DNA of 64,000 nucleotides. Source: Polyangiaceae bacterium. GTDB lineage: Bacteria > Myxococcota_A > Polyangia > Polyangiales > Polyangiaceae. Under the pieces are notes generated by a model. It ran no database searches and was not told where the DNA came from. It saw only the letters and a program-made list of their open reading frames with translations. The DNA lies in assembly GCA_029266615.1 (NCBI GenBank), contig JAQSWN010000025.1:23999-87998 (forward strand). The letters run 5' to 3'. This document shows positions 17,106 through 25,471 of this stretch, in pieces (the stretch's first letter is position 1; every line of letters starts with the position of its first letter). The position numbers and the translations under genes were made by a program.

Positions 17106-18029
17106 GTGAGAGCGACGTGGAAGCACATAGCCTTGGCGGCGCTGGTCAGCGTGGCAGGTTGCTCCTCCGCACCGCCGCCGATTTCCGCCAGCAGCTGCCC
17201 CGCGCCGTGCGCTCGCAGGAGCTCGCCCGTCGCGGGGCTCCGCGTCGTGCTCTCTGAAAGGGCGAGCACCATCTGCATGACGGAAGGCGGCTGCTTGGGA
17301 GAGCCGGTCGGCTCCGTGCGCACCACGCCGCTCCAAGCCCCCCTGCGCGGCGCGATTTCGGAGGCGCTCTCGGACGCCGGCTTCGAGCTCGTTCTAGGCG
17401 ACGCCGAGCGCGACGCCGTCGCTGGGGTCGAGTGGCGCGGAACGGATACGATTGCGCTGGGGTTGCGTGACGCCAACGGCCGCCTGATCGACCAAGCCAG
17501 TTACCGCCGAAGCCTGGAGCCCTGCCGCGCGCTGCCAGAGCTCACCTGGGATACGTGCTGGGCCGCCAACTTCGAGCAGATGAAGCGAGCGCTCTCGCAA
17601 CCGCTTTCGAGCTCTCCCGCCGTGGTCGCGTTCGCCCGCAAAGCGAAGGGCCTCGGAAGTGCGCAAGTGAGCACGCCTGGCCCGGCGGCGCGCGAGGTCT
17701 CCCCACAGCCAAGCTCGGCGGTGCTGGGGGAGCGACTCAGCGACCAGCAGCTTCAGGAGACCGTCGCCCGCTACCGCGAGCAAATTCAGCGCATCTGCTG
17801 GGAGCCCGCACGTGACGCCCGCGAGCCGACGGCGCCTTCTTCGGCGCGCGTCAGCACGTCTATCACCATCGGCGCTTCGGGCAGCGTCCTGGACGTGAAG
17901 ACCGGCGGCGACCCGCCCGGTTATCTACGGCTCGCCGACTGCATCGCGGGACAGGTCCGTGCCTGGCGCTTCCCCGCCTCGAAGAACGCAACGACCGCCA
18001 GCATCCCCTTCGTCTTCGCCGGCGAATGA
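17106..18029 (+). CDS. Lipoprotein with C-terminal TonB/AgmX-like domain
   Basis: About 307 aa are predicted from GTG 17106, giving a signal WKHIALAALVSVAGCSS with lipobox VAGC. The middle part is a nucleotide- or sugar-free region of mixed alpha/beta with several Cys. The last about 100 residues (YREQIQRICWEPARDAR, IGASGSVLDVKTGGDPPG, CIAGQVRAWRFP) resemble the AgmX/PglI-type domain widespread in myxobacterial gliding and secretion-related proteins and related in fold to the TonB C-terminus. It is probably outer-membrane or periplasmic. Its exact role is unknown. There is no operon partner, and the start is not firmly fixed. Confidence 0.7.
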   Translation: MRATWKHIALAALVSVAGCSSAPPPISASSCPAPCARRSSPVAGLRVVLSERASTICMTEGGCLGEPVGSVRTTPLQAPLRGAISEALSDAGFELVLGDAERDAVAGVEWRGTDTIALGLRDANGRLIDQASYRRSLEPCRALPELTWDTCWAANFEQMKRALSQPLSSSPAVVAFARKAKGLGSAQVSTPGPAAREVSPQPSSAVLGERLSDQQLQETVARYREQIQRICWEPARDAREPTAPSSARVSTSITIGASGSVLDVKTGGDPPGYLRLADCIAGQVRAWRFPASKNATTASIPFVFAGE

Positions 18030-18267
18030 AGGGTGCACCACTCTGGTCTCGACCGGCCGAGAGACGGCGCGTTGCAGAAAGGCCCCGCTCGCGCTTCGAG
18101 CGCTGGCCCGCTCCCGACCAGAACGAACGCGTTTGCCGCAACGCAAACCATTGAATTGTATGATCTTTTATGACCCGCCATGAAGACACCAAAAATAATT
18201 TGGGTGGACCGTGTCGATCGCGGTGGAGGAGGCTGCTGCTCTGCGGCCCCCAAAAGGAGAATGAACG

Positions 18268-18702
18268 ATGCGAGTGATGGTGATCGTCAAGGCGAACAAG
18301 AGCTCCGAGTCCGGCAAGCTGCCAACCGAAAGCGACCTGACCACGATGATGAAGTACAACGAGGAGCTCGTGAAGGCGGGCATCTTGCTCGCGGGTGAAG
18401 GCCTGCACCCGAGCATGAAGGGCAAGCGCGTCCTCTTCGGCCAGGGCAAGCCGACCGTGGTGGACGGACCGTTCACGGAGACCAAAGAGCTCGTGGCCGG
18501 GTTCTGGCTTTGGCAGGTCAAGTCGATGGACGAAGCCGTCGAGTGGTTGAAGCGGATGCCGCAGAGCAACGACGAGCACGGGATCTGCAACGTCGAGATC
18601 CGCCCGGTGTTCGAGGCAGAGGACTTCGGCGAAAATCTCACCCCGGAGACACGCGCCAAGGAAGAAGAGCTGCGGCGTCTGTCCGGCGAAGCCAAGCGCT
18701 GA
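18268..18702 (+). CDS. YciI/DGPF-domain protein (orphan copy)
   Basis: This 144-aa protein has AAAAGGAGA before the ATG and a central VVDGPFTETKELVAGFW, the DGPF family motif. It is longer than the copy at 1530 because of a charged helical tail (LTPETRAKEEELRRL). Unlike the other two intact copies, it has no sigma factor gene next to it. An ECF42 factor elsewhere may regulate it. An AT-rich stretch (18145-18200) upstream is the only unusual base composition here. Confidence 0.85.
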   Translation: MRVMVIVKANKSSESGKLPTESDLTTMMKYNEELVKAGILLAGEGLHPSMKGKRVLFGQGKPTVVDGPFTETKELVAGFWLWQVKSMDEAVEWLKRMPQSNDEHGICNVEIRPVFEAEDFGENLTPETRAKEEELRRLSGEAKR

Positions 18703-18780
18703 GCCGACGGGCGCCCCGGACTTCTGCGTACACCTGCCCACCTGTCGCGGCTTTTCCCGCACCTCGGCGCCGGTGCCGGC

Positions 18781-19202
18781 GTGGGCGGTGAGCCGCCCGC
18801 CGCCGGTGGTAGTCTTGGTGGATCCGAAACGAGCGGCGCCTCAGGACACTGCGAGCTCACCTGTTCGCAGCCCGGCCTCGCGAAGGTGTGCAACAACGAC
18901 TGCCAGCAATCGAGCACCTGTACGGCGCACTGCCCCGGCAGCCAAGCGTGCGAGCTGATGTGTGAAGACACCGCCAGCTGCGACGCCGACTGCGCCGCCG
19001 GCAACTGTTCCTACACCTGCACGGATAGCTCGACGTGCCAGGCCGATTGCGAGGGGGGGCGGCTGCGACATGGCGTGCATGCAAGGAGCCAGTTGCACGT
19101 TCACGTGTCCGGGCGGCGGCTGTGTGCTTCCGTTGCTGGGGCAACGGAAGCTGCAACACCAGCTGCGGCGAGCACCAAAACTGCAAAGAGCTCGACGACT
19201 GA
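18781..19202 (+). pseudogene. Frameshifted Cys-rich C-x3-C-x5 repeat protein
   Basis: The frame from 18781 encodes a Gly-rich linker and then about ten-residue repeats with Cys at steps of 4 and 5-6 (CELMC EDTASC DADC...). At a run of seven G (19051-19057) the Cys pattern continues only in the next frame (GGCDMACMQGASCTFTCPGGGC). At TGTGTGC near 19120 it moves to a third frame, CFRCWGNGSCNTSCGEHQNC, which ends at TGA 19200. One G insertion and a two-base TG loss would explain both shifts. The 5' end has no signal peptide. Intact relatives in myxobacteria are secreted Cys-repeat lipoproteins, probably beta-helical. Sequencing error is the alternative. Confidence 0.65.
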
Positions 19203-19222
19203 AGGTGGCGCGCGAGCTCAGC

Positions 19223-20416
19223 TCAGGAAGCGACGGAAGCTACCGGTGCGGGGGGGACAATACTCCCCTGCTGAAAGCCGCGCCCCGGGAAACCGAAGAG
19301 GTAGCCCTGAAGCAAGTCCGCGCCGAGGCGAGCCAACGTATCCCGCTCCTCGATCGTCTCCACGCCTTCGCACACCACGCGCATTCCTAGCTCCTGCGTG
19401 CAGAGGGAGATCATGTTCTTGATGAGGCTGGCCTTGGCCGGAAAGCTGTCGACGTCGTGCACGAGTGAGACGTCCAACTTGACCAAGTCTGGGCCGAGCT
19501 GGCGAAAGCTCGACAGCCCGGCGTGGCTTGCGCCCAAGTCGTCCACCGCGATGCGGTAGCCCAAGTCCCGCAGCTTTCGCATTCGGGAGGGCAGCTGGTC
19601 CACGCGGTAGAGCGCCGCGCGCTCCGTCACTTCCAGGATCACGCGCTCGGCGATGCGCGAGAGCGGCGCGTGGAGGGAGTAAAGGTGCTCGGTCGTGAGG
19701 TCCAGCGCGTGCAGGTTCACGCACAAGAAGGCGCTCGGTGGCGCATGCTCAGCGCCGGCGGCCACCGCGTCTCTAATTCGTTGGCCCAACTCCTGGACTC
19801 GGCCAAGGCGCTCCGCGGCGTCCAGCAGCTTGCCCGGGGTGGAGAGATCGGCGTCGGACGAGCGCACGAGCGCCTCGTAGCCGAACAGCTCCCGACTTGG
19901 CCATGCGACGATCGGCTGGTAGGCGACCCACAGCTTCTCGACCGCGCGCTCGTAGCGAGAGCTCAGGTCCTCCAGGTTTTCGATCAGCCAGCCGCCGGCT
20001 TCGCACACTTCCAACGCTTTGCGCTTCAGCAGCGCCAGCCGATGGTGCGCCGCTGCGTCCTTGACCACCTCGACCAGTTTGTCCGACTCGACCGGCTTGG
20101 CCAGGTAACGGTACCCGCCTTGCTCCATCGCCTCCATGGCAGTGGCCACCGAGGGATTGCCGGTCAAAAAGACGATGGGCACGTCCAAATCCAGCTGCCG
20201 GATTTCGCGCAGGAACTGCATGCCGTCCATTCCCGGCATCATCAGGTCCGAAACGACGACGTCGAAGCGGCGGCCTTGCCGGAAGAGGTCCAACGCGTCT
20301 TCCCCGCTGGGGGCCGTCTCCGCGAGTAGACCGCCGCGCGTGAGCATACGCTCGACGAGGCGCCGCAATTGCTCCTCGTCGTCCACGACCAAGACTCGAG
20401 TGTCGCGAGTCGCCAT
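19223..20416 (-). CDS. Response regulator with EAL c-di-GMP phosphodiesterase domain
   Basis: The product is 397 aa from ATG 20416, preceded by GGAGG at good spacing. Residues about 6-120 are a receiver with the acidic DD pair, acceptor Asp in VVVSDLMMPGMDG and Lys in YLAKPV. Residues about 150-390 are an EAL domain. The catalytic set appears complete: EAL in FGYEALVR, Asn in CVNLHALDL, Glu in LEVTE, the DD pair in AVDDLG, Lys in LVKLDVSL, Glu in CEGVET and Gln in LLQGYLFGFP. It should hydrolyse c-di-GMP in the cytoplasm under control of an unknown histidine kinase, affecting motility or matrix. No kinase gene is adjacent. Confidence 0.93.
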   Translation of the reverse strand: MATRDTRVLVVDDEEQLRRLVERMLTRGGLLAETAPSGEDALDLFRQGRRFDVVVSDLMMPGMDGMQFLREIRQLDLDVPIVFLTGNPSVATAMEAMEQGGYRYLAKPVESDKLVEVVKDAAAHHRLALLKRKALEVCEAGGWLIENLEDLSSRYERAVEKLWVAYQPIVAWPSRELFGYEALVRSSDADLSTPGKLLDAAERLGRVQELGQRIRDAVAAGAEHAPPSAFLCVNLHALDLTTEHLYSLHAPLSRIAERVILEVTERAALYRVDQLPSRMRKLRDLGYRIAVDDLGASHAGLSSFRQLGPDLVKLDVSLVHDVDSFPAKASLIKNMISLCTQELGMRVVCEGVETIEERDTLARLGADLLQGYLFGFPGRGFQQGSIVPPAPVASVAS

Positions 20417-20529
20417 CGTAAACCTCCGCGCCCGCTTGCTGAGCAACGCGAGCTCCTCAATCAATACGCCCACCTAGAGCGCCTGTCCAGGACGGCGCCC
20501 TAGGGAGGGCTGTGTTAGCGAGGCATTAA

Positions 20530-20550
20530 GCGACCCGAGTCTCGGATCGC
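20530..20550 (-). terminator. Inverted repeat after the msr gene, possible terminator
   Basis: GCGACCCGAG and CTCGGATCGC pair over ten positions with one mismatch around a single T. It begins two bases past the stop of the minus-strand MsrB-MsrA gene. There is no T tract, so it may be a Rho-type end or a protein-binding palindrome instead. Confidence 0.35.
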
Positions 20551-20551
20551 G

Positions 20552-21745
20552 TCACTCGGCGGCCTTGGGCAGCTTCGGAAAGTCTCGCAAATAATGGCAG
20601 GTGTAGCCGCCGGGATTCTTCTGCAAGTAGTCCTGGTGGTAGTTCTCGGCGACCGTATAGGGGCCCGCGTCCGCGATTTGCGTCACGAGCGGGCGGGGCC
20701 ATTTGTGGCTCGCATCCACGCGCTTCTTCACACGCTCTGCCGCTTCTCGTTGTTCCAGCGAAGTCGCGAAGATGACGGAGCGGTACTGCGGGCCCACGTC
20801 GTTGCCCTGACGGTCGCGCGTGGTGGGGTCGTGCATGCGAAAGAACCAGTCTTCCAGCAAGCTCTCGTACGAGATTTTCTTCGGATCGAACACGACCCGA
20901 ACTGCTTCCGCATTGCCGGTGGTGTCGTGGTGCATGTCCTCGTACGTCACGCCGGCGCGCCCGCCGGTGTAGCCGACGTCCGTCGACACGACGCCCGGGA
21001 TCTTGCGGATGAGGTCCTGCATGCCCCAGAAGCAACCGCCCGCGAGGATTGCGGTTTCTAGCGTCGGCGTGCAGCCAGGTTGGTCGCCGGGTGCGGGACG
21101 CGCGCAACTGTTGTCCGTAGCCGTGACGGCCGCTGGCGCTTCCTTGCCGAAGAGCGGCAGGTAGTCGCCGTACCCGGACTCGGCCAGCTTGGCGACGGGG
21201 ATGAAGCGTAGCGAGGCGCTGTTGATGCAGTAGCGGAGACCGCTCGGCCGCGGGCCGTCCTCGAAGACGTGACCGAGGTGCGAGTCCCCGGCCTTGGAGC
21301 GCACTTCCGTGCGACGCATGCCGAAGGATGAATCCGTGTGGCTCACCACGCGCGACTCATCCACCGGCTTGGTGAAGCTGGGCCAGCCCGTACCGGACTC
21401 GAACTTGTCGCGCGAGCTGAACAGCGGCTCGCCGGAGGCGACGTCCACGTACAGGCCGTCCTCGTGGTTGTTCCAAAACTGATTGTTGAACGGCGGCTCG
21501 GTCGCGTCGTTCTGCGTGACCTCGTACTGGAGCGGGGTGAGCTTCTGCTTCAGCTCGGCTTCCGTGGGCTTCTTGTACATCTTCTGGGTGTCCAATCTGG
21601 GTGCGACGCGGGACGCCTGATTTTGCGCGGTCGCCGCACCGGTTTCGCTTCCTGATTTTCGCTCACACGCAAAGGTGGTGAGGCCGAGGCTCAGCGTCAA
21701 CGCGAGCCACAGCCAGTGGAGCAAGGCAGGCGCCCGGGGTTTCAT
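20552..21745 (-). CDS. Bifunctional methionine sulfoxide reductase lipoprotein, MsrB-MsrA order
   Basis: The product is about 397 aa from ATG 21745. The signal peptide ends in the lipobox LTTFAC, so the enzyme is exported and lipid-anchored. Residues about 55-190 are MsrB with catalytic Cys in [13 protein letters not shown] and the histidines of DSHLGHVF. The zinc CxxC pair is absent, as in the zinc-free subgroup. Residues about 225-390 are MsrA with catalytic Cys in [10 protein letters not shown], and [13 protein letters not shown]. It repairs both sulfoxide epimers in envelope proteins, perhaps defending against host or prey oxidants. No dedicated redox partner gene is adjacent. Confidence 0.92.
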   Translation of the reverse strand: MKPRAPALLHWLWLALTLSLGLTTFACERKSGSETGAATAQNQASRVAPRLDTQKMYKKPTEAELKQKLTPLQYEVTQNDATEPPFNNQFWNNHEDGLYVDVASGEPLFSSRDKFESGTGWPSFTKPVDESRVVSHTDSSFGMRRTEVRSKAGDSHLGHVFEDGPRPSGLRYCINSASLRFIPVAKLAESGYGDYLPLFGKEAPAAVTATDNSCARPAPGDQPGCTPTLETAILAGGCFWGMQDLIRKIPGVVSTDVGYTGGRAGVTYEDMHHDTTGNAEAVRVVFDPKKISYESLLEDWFFRMHDPTTRDRQGNDVGPQYRSVIFATSLEQREAAERVKKRVDASHKWPRPLVTQIADAGPYTVAENYHQDYLQKNPGGYTCHYLRDFPKLPKAAE

Positions 21746-21798
21746 GCTCGAAGGTACGTAACAGCGGGCCCCGAGGTTACAAGCACATTCCAGTGCAA

Positions 21799-22202
21799 CT
21801 AAAGAGTCCGTAATGCCCCAAGCCCCATGAGCGCCGCACCGGCGCCGACCCGCCAGTGACGGGCTCACCCAGGAGCAGCGCCCCGAGCGCGACCGTGAAG
21901 GGCAAGCTCAGCTTGTCCAACGGGGCGACTCTTGACGCGGGACCGAGCTGGAGTGCCTTGAAGTACGCCAGCCAAGACGCCCCGGTGGCAATGCCGGACA
22001 GCACCAAGAAGAGGAGCGCCTTGCCCCGGAGGGACCCCAGAACGTGGTGCTGCTTACCGGCAAGCGCAATCCCCACCGCGAAGACGAGGACGACCGCGGT
22101 GCGAACGACGGTCGCCAAGGCGGCCGGGACGCCCGCAACGCCGAGCTTGGTCAAGATCGCCGTGGCCGCGGCGGCCGCAGCCGCGATCAGCGCGTAAGCC
22201 GC
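21799..22202 (-). pseudogene. EamA-family small transporter, frameshifted and lacking a clear start
   Basis: The frame AAYALIAAAAAAATAILTKL, LVLSGIATGASWLAYFKALQ and [20 protein letters not shown] is a typical one-domain EamA (DMT superfamily) transporter of about 140 aa. After GEPVT the normal ending is found one frame away ([17 protein letters not shown], stop at 21799), so a single T appears lost in GTCACTGGCGG. At the 5' end the frame is open back only to a TGA with no ATG or GTG. The only start inside is a TTG used by the track. It is probably a decaying gene. Sequencing error could explain the 3' shift but not the missing start. Confidence 0.65.
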
Positions 22203-22220
22203 GGGGCGCGCACAGCCCGC

Positions 22221-23330
22221 TCAGCGCACGGCTTTGGCGTCCAGCGTGAGCTGGGCGGAGCCACCCGCCGGATCCGCGGAGAGGTCCGAGAAGCGGACCA
22301 GAAATTTGCTCGCGCCGTCTGCCCCGACGACCAGCCACACGTCGTCGCTCACGGTGAGCGGGTCCGAGCCCGGCTCGAGCCAGCGCCGGCCGAACGCAGT
22401 CACGGCGCCATCCTCCTGGTACTCGGCGCCGAGGAGCGCGTCTGCGTCCGCTTCTTCGAAGACGGCGAGCTCGGAGTCGGCGGTGCGGGCTTGAATCTGC
22501 GCTTCCGTCTCCTCGGCGGTGAGCGCGCCTTGGAGATCCACCGCCGCCATGCCTCGGGGCCCCGAAATGCCGCCATTGACGGAGACCACCTCGCGGCGAA
22601 AGCAGACGTGCCAGTCGTCCGCCTCCATCGCCTCCGCGACCGTGCGGGGCGCGACCTCTTCCGTGTCCAGGTTCAAGCACGCGGAAAGCGCGTCTGCGTC
22701 CGGTTGGCTGCCGCCGGCGGAGGCGTCGATGCCTCGGAGCTCGTGCGTTTCGCCCACGCCGGCCTCGGTGACCTCCGCGTAGCGCACATGATAGAGCGCC
22801 GGGACCGGCCCGCTCGGCTTCTCCGCGTAATAGCCGAGGACCTGCAGCTTGTAGTAGCGCTCGCCGTCTTTGAGGCCGTAGACGTGGTAGCGGCTGAACA
22901 GCTGGTGCGTGGCGCCGCCGTAGTCGTACCAGTCGACGAACGCGCCGCCCGCGCGGTCTTGGAGCATGAGCGGTACCTGGGGCGCCGTGTCCGAAAGAAA
23001 CGTGGGCGCGGAGAGCGGACCAAAGGCGCTACCGTTTCCGGGACCGGAGATGCCGCCATTCGTGAAGATGTCGCGCCCAAGAAACGCCAGATCCCAGGCG
23101 ATCGAGCTTTCCCCCTCCCCTTCTACGGTCACTTCCGAGGGTGACGCGAGCTCCACGAAGCTCCGCGCGTCCGGACCAAGCGTGAGAGTGAGTGACTGAG
23201 TGCGGGTGGCGGGCGCTCCCGCGTCGCCCTGGTTCGCTGGCTCGTTCACGCTCTCGCTCCCACAACCCAGAGGGGCGACGAGCGCGACGAGCGCGACGAA
23301 GGTCAGGTCCACCCGAGCGATCCTGGACAT
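22221..23330 (-). CDS. HmuY-family lipoprotein, apparently with two HmuY-like domains
   Basis: The product is 369 aa from ATG 23330, inside the track's longer ORF. The signal is followed by the lipobox LVAPLGC. The first domain has WDLAFLGRDIFTNGGISGPG then RYYKLQVLGYYAE. The second repeats the pattern (DDWHVCFRREVVSVNGGISG and WLVVGADGASKFLVRF). HmuY proteins are outer-surface haem-binding lipoproteins first known from Porphyromonas, and myxobacteria carry many relatives. The canonical haem-binding His pair is not evident by eye, so ligand binding is not proven. It is divergent, with an 87-base gap, from a protease-HmuY operon. Confidence 0.75.
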   Translation of the reverse strand: MSRIARVDLTFVALVALVAPLGCGSESVNEPANQGDAGAPATRTQSLTLTLGPDARSFVELASPSEVTVEGEGESSIAWDLAFLGRDIFTNGGISGPGNGSAFGPLSAPTFLSDTAPQVPLMLQDRAGGAFVDWYDYGGATHQLFSRYHVYGLKDGERYYKLQVLGYYAEKPSGPVPALYHVRYAEVTEAGVGETHELRGIDASAGGSQPDADALSACLNLDTEEVAPRTVAEAMEADDWHVCFRREVVSVNGGISGPRGMAAVDLQGALTAEETEAQIQARTADSELAVFEEADADALLGAEYQEDGAVTAFGRRWLEPGSDPLTVSDDVWLVVGADGASKFLVRFSDLSADPAGGSAQLTLDAKAVR

Positions 23331-23417
23331 GGTCCAAGGATGTCTGGAGCCGCCGCTTGCCCTCAAGTGGAAACGCGTGTGCTTGACACAAGGGCGCTTT
23401 GGCAGTCGCCTAGAGAG

Positions 23418-24755
23418 ATGCGGTGGCCCAGGAAAGCGCTGGTTCTGCTGGCGGCGCTCACCGTGGCGCCGGCGGCTCGCGGCCAAACCTGCCAAAGCCC
23501 GCGCCCGGATTACGGCCCGGCCGAGCTCGGCGTTTACGACTCCGCGAGCGGGCAGGCGCGGGTTCACTATGCGCTGATGGGGGTCCACGCGCCGCCCGTC
23601 GCCTCGACGCTGGAAGACGGAGCTCCAGACGCGGTCGTGGTCGCGGCACGAGCGGCGGACGAAGCGCTCGACCGGTACGAGGAGCTCGGCTTCGAACGTC
23701 CGCTGAGCGACGCCAGCTCCCCTTGCGCAGACAACGGCGGCAGCGGTGCCTTGGACGTGTACCTGCTGCACTTCAGCGCGGCGGACGGCCAAGCTGGGCT
23801 CGACCACTGCGCCCCCTCCACGCCTCGCCGTTGCGCCGGGTTCGTGCTGGTGGAAAACGACTTCGAAGGCGGTGGCTACGTGACCACGGCCGAAGGCCTA
23901 CGCACCGTCGTGCCGCACGAGGTGTTTCATCTCGTCCAACACGCGTACGACTCGGACTTGGAGCGGTGGTGGGCGGAGGGCTCCGCGCAGTGGGCGGCCA
24001 AACAAGTCTATCCGGAGTTGCGAGATCTGGAGCGCTTCCTCCCCGCCTACTTCGAGGTGCCTTGGCGCCCGCTCAACGTGCCCCCGCCCGGTATCATCAC
24101 CAACTTTCTCTACGCTACCGCGATCTGGCCGGTCTTCCTGCACGAACGCTGGGGCCCCGACATCGTACGCGAGGTATTCGAGCAACTGGACGGAGCCGTG
24201 GACGCCTTGCCGGCGACAGACGCGGCCTTGCAAGCGCGGGGCAGCAGCTTGGGCCAAGAATTTCTGCAATTCGCGGCGTACAACGTGGCAACGGGGAGCC
24301 GTGCCCTAGCGCGCGCGGGCTACGAAAACGCGAGCGACTACCCCGAGGTGCCCGTCGTGACACTGCCGAGCCGCACGCCCACCGACACGGCCTCCGGCTT
24401 GGGCGCCTACTACTATTCGTTGCCAGCGGGCTCGCCCGAGGTCGCGCTGGAGGGTGACCCCGAACGCGTCTCGGCCCTGCTCCTGCCGTTGAACGAGGGC
24501 CGAATCGAGCTCGACTCCGCGCAGGCTTTGCCTGCACGAACCGAGGGCGACGCCATCGTGGTCGTCGCGGCGCAGACGCTTTCGCGGACGGACGCGCCAT
24601 TCAGCGTCGTCTTCACCGGGTCGGCCCCCAGCTCAGAGCCGGAGACTTCCGGCTGCACGGTGGCGACGCGGCGCGGCGCGCTCGGCCCCGCGCTAGCCTT
24701 CTTGCTCGGCGCGGTCGCGGTCCGACGCGCCCGTCGACGAAAGGATCGTGTCTGA
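23418..24755 (+). CDS. MXAN_6640-type putative metalloprotease with MYXO-CTERM tail
   Basis: The product is 445 aa from ATG 23418, giving a signal peptide (ALVLLAALTVAPAARG) that the track's start would bury. A zinc protease motif HExxH appears as HEVFHLVQHAYDSD, followed by WWAEGSAQWAA, where the Glu of WAEG may be the third ligand. This layout matches the MXAN_6640 putative metalloprotease family. The C-terminus has Cys, a hydrophobic helix and an Arg cluster (GCTVATRR...RRARRRK), a MYXO-CTERM surface-anchor signal. Its stop overlaps the next ATG. It is probably cell-surface proteolysis, perhaps on prey or haem proteins. Confidence 0.82.
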   Translation: MRWPRKALVLLAALTVAPAARGQTCQSPRPDYGPAELGVYDSASGQARVHYALMGVHAPPVASTLEDGAPDAVVVAARAADEALDRYEELGFERPLSDASSPCADNGGSGALDVYLLHFSAADGQAGLDHCAPSTPRRCAGFVLVENDFEGGGYVTTAEGLRTVVPHEVFHLVQHAYDSDLERWWAEGSAQWAAKQVYPELRDLERFLPAYFEVPWRPLNVPPPGIITNFLYATAIWPVFLHERWGPDIVREVFEQLDGAVDALPATDAALQARGSSLGQEFLQFAAYNVATGSRALARAGYENASDYPEVPVVTLPSRTPTDTASGLGAYYYSLPAGSPEVALEGDPERVSALLLPLNEGRIELDSAQALPARTEGDAIVVVAAQTLSRTDAPFSVVFTGSAPSSEPETSGCTVATRRGALGPALAFLLGAVAVRRARRRKDRV

Positions 24756-25471
24756 TGCGTGCTCAGCTCGTCTTGATGGCTCTGCTTTCGTTGGCTTGTA
24801 GCTCCGACCCGATAGCGACCGACGGCGCAGCCGGCAGCGGTGGAGGCGCGGCCACGCCGCCACGCGCCTGCAGCGGCGCACTGAAGCAGTCCCTCGGCTT
24901 GGTCGACGAAGTCTCCTCCGCGGCCGTCTCGACGGTCGACGAGCGCGACGAGGAAAAAACCGTGTACGTGGACGCTTCGGCGGGCGGTATCGAAGGGCAA
25001 GACGAGCACGCGTGGGTATACGTCTCGCTCGCGACCGGGCAGGGCGTCGCGCTCACGGACCTCGCGGCCCTCGAGTCTCGCGACTGGGATCTGGCGTTCA
25101 AGCGCTTCGTGGTACGCACCAACAGCGGCGACAGCGGCCCCGGGCGCGGCGGCGCCGTCCGCGTTGCCTTGGACTTTGCGCAGGTAGACGCCGCCACGCT
25201 GGGCAACAAGTCGCTCCCCATCGAAGAGTGGTTCGACGACGACTGCACGCTGAGGGTGGACGAGAACGAAGAGCTCATCACCACCTTCACCGGCTGGAGC
25301 GAATACGACGAGGCGAAGCACGTTCTCAACGCCGCAGACGTGACGTACATCGCGGCCGGCGCAGACGGCGCGCTCTACAAGGTGGCCATCTTGGACTACT
25401 ACGGTACGCCGACGGGCGGCTCCGGCTCCGTCGCGGGTCGCTACTTGGTGCGCGTCGCGCCGCTGCCATGA
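24755..25471 (+). CDS. HmuY-family lipoprotein
   Basis: This 238-aa product has a short signal and lipobox LSLACSS. A single HmuY-like domain covers most of the rest: AWVYVSLATGQGVAL, DWDLAFKRFVVRTNSGDSGP, VTYIAAGADGALYKVAILDY and the end YLVRVAPLP. It should be lipid-anchored on the cell surface. The ATG overlaps the protease stop (TGATG) and its own stop overlaps the serine protease ATG, so the three are one operon. Family knowledge suggests haem or porphyrin binding, but binding residues cannot be assigned here. Confidence 0.85.
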   Translation: MRAQLVLMALLSLACSSDPIATDGAAGSGGGAATPPRACSGALKQSLGLVDEVSSAAVSTVDERDEEKTVYVDASAGGIEGQDEHAWVYVSLATGQGVALTDLAALESRDWDLAFKRFVVRTNSGDSGPGRGGAVRVALDFAQVDAATLGNKSLPIEEWFDDDCTLRVDENEELITTFTGWSEYDEAKHVLNAADVTYIAAGADGALYKVAILDYYGTPTGGSGSVAGRYLVRVAPLP

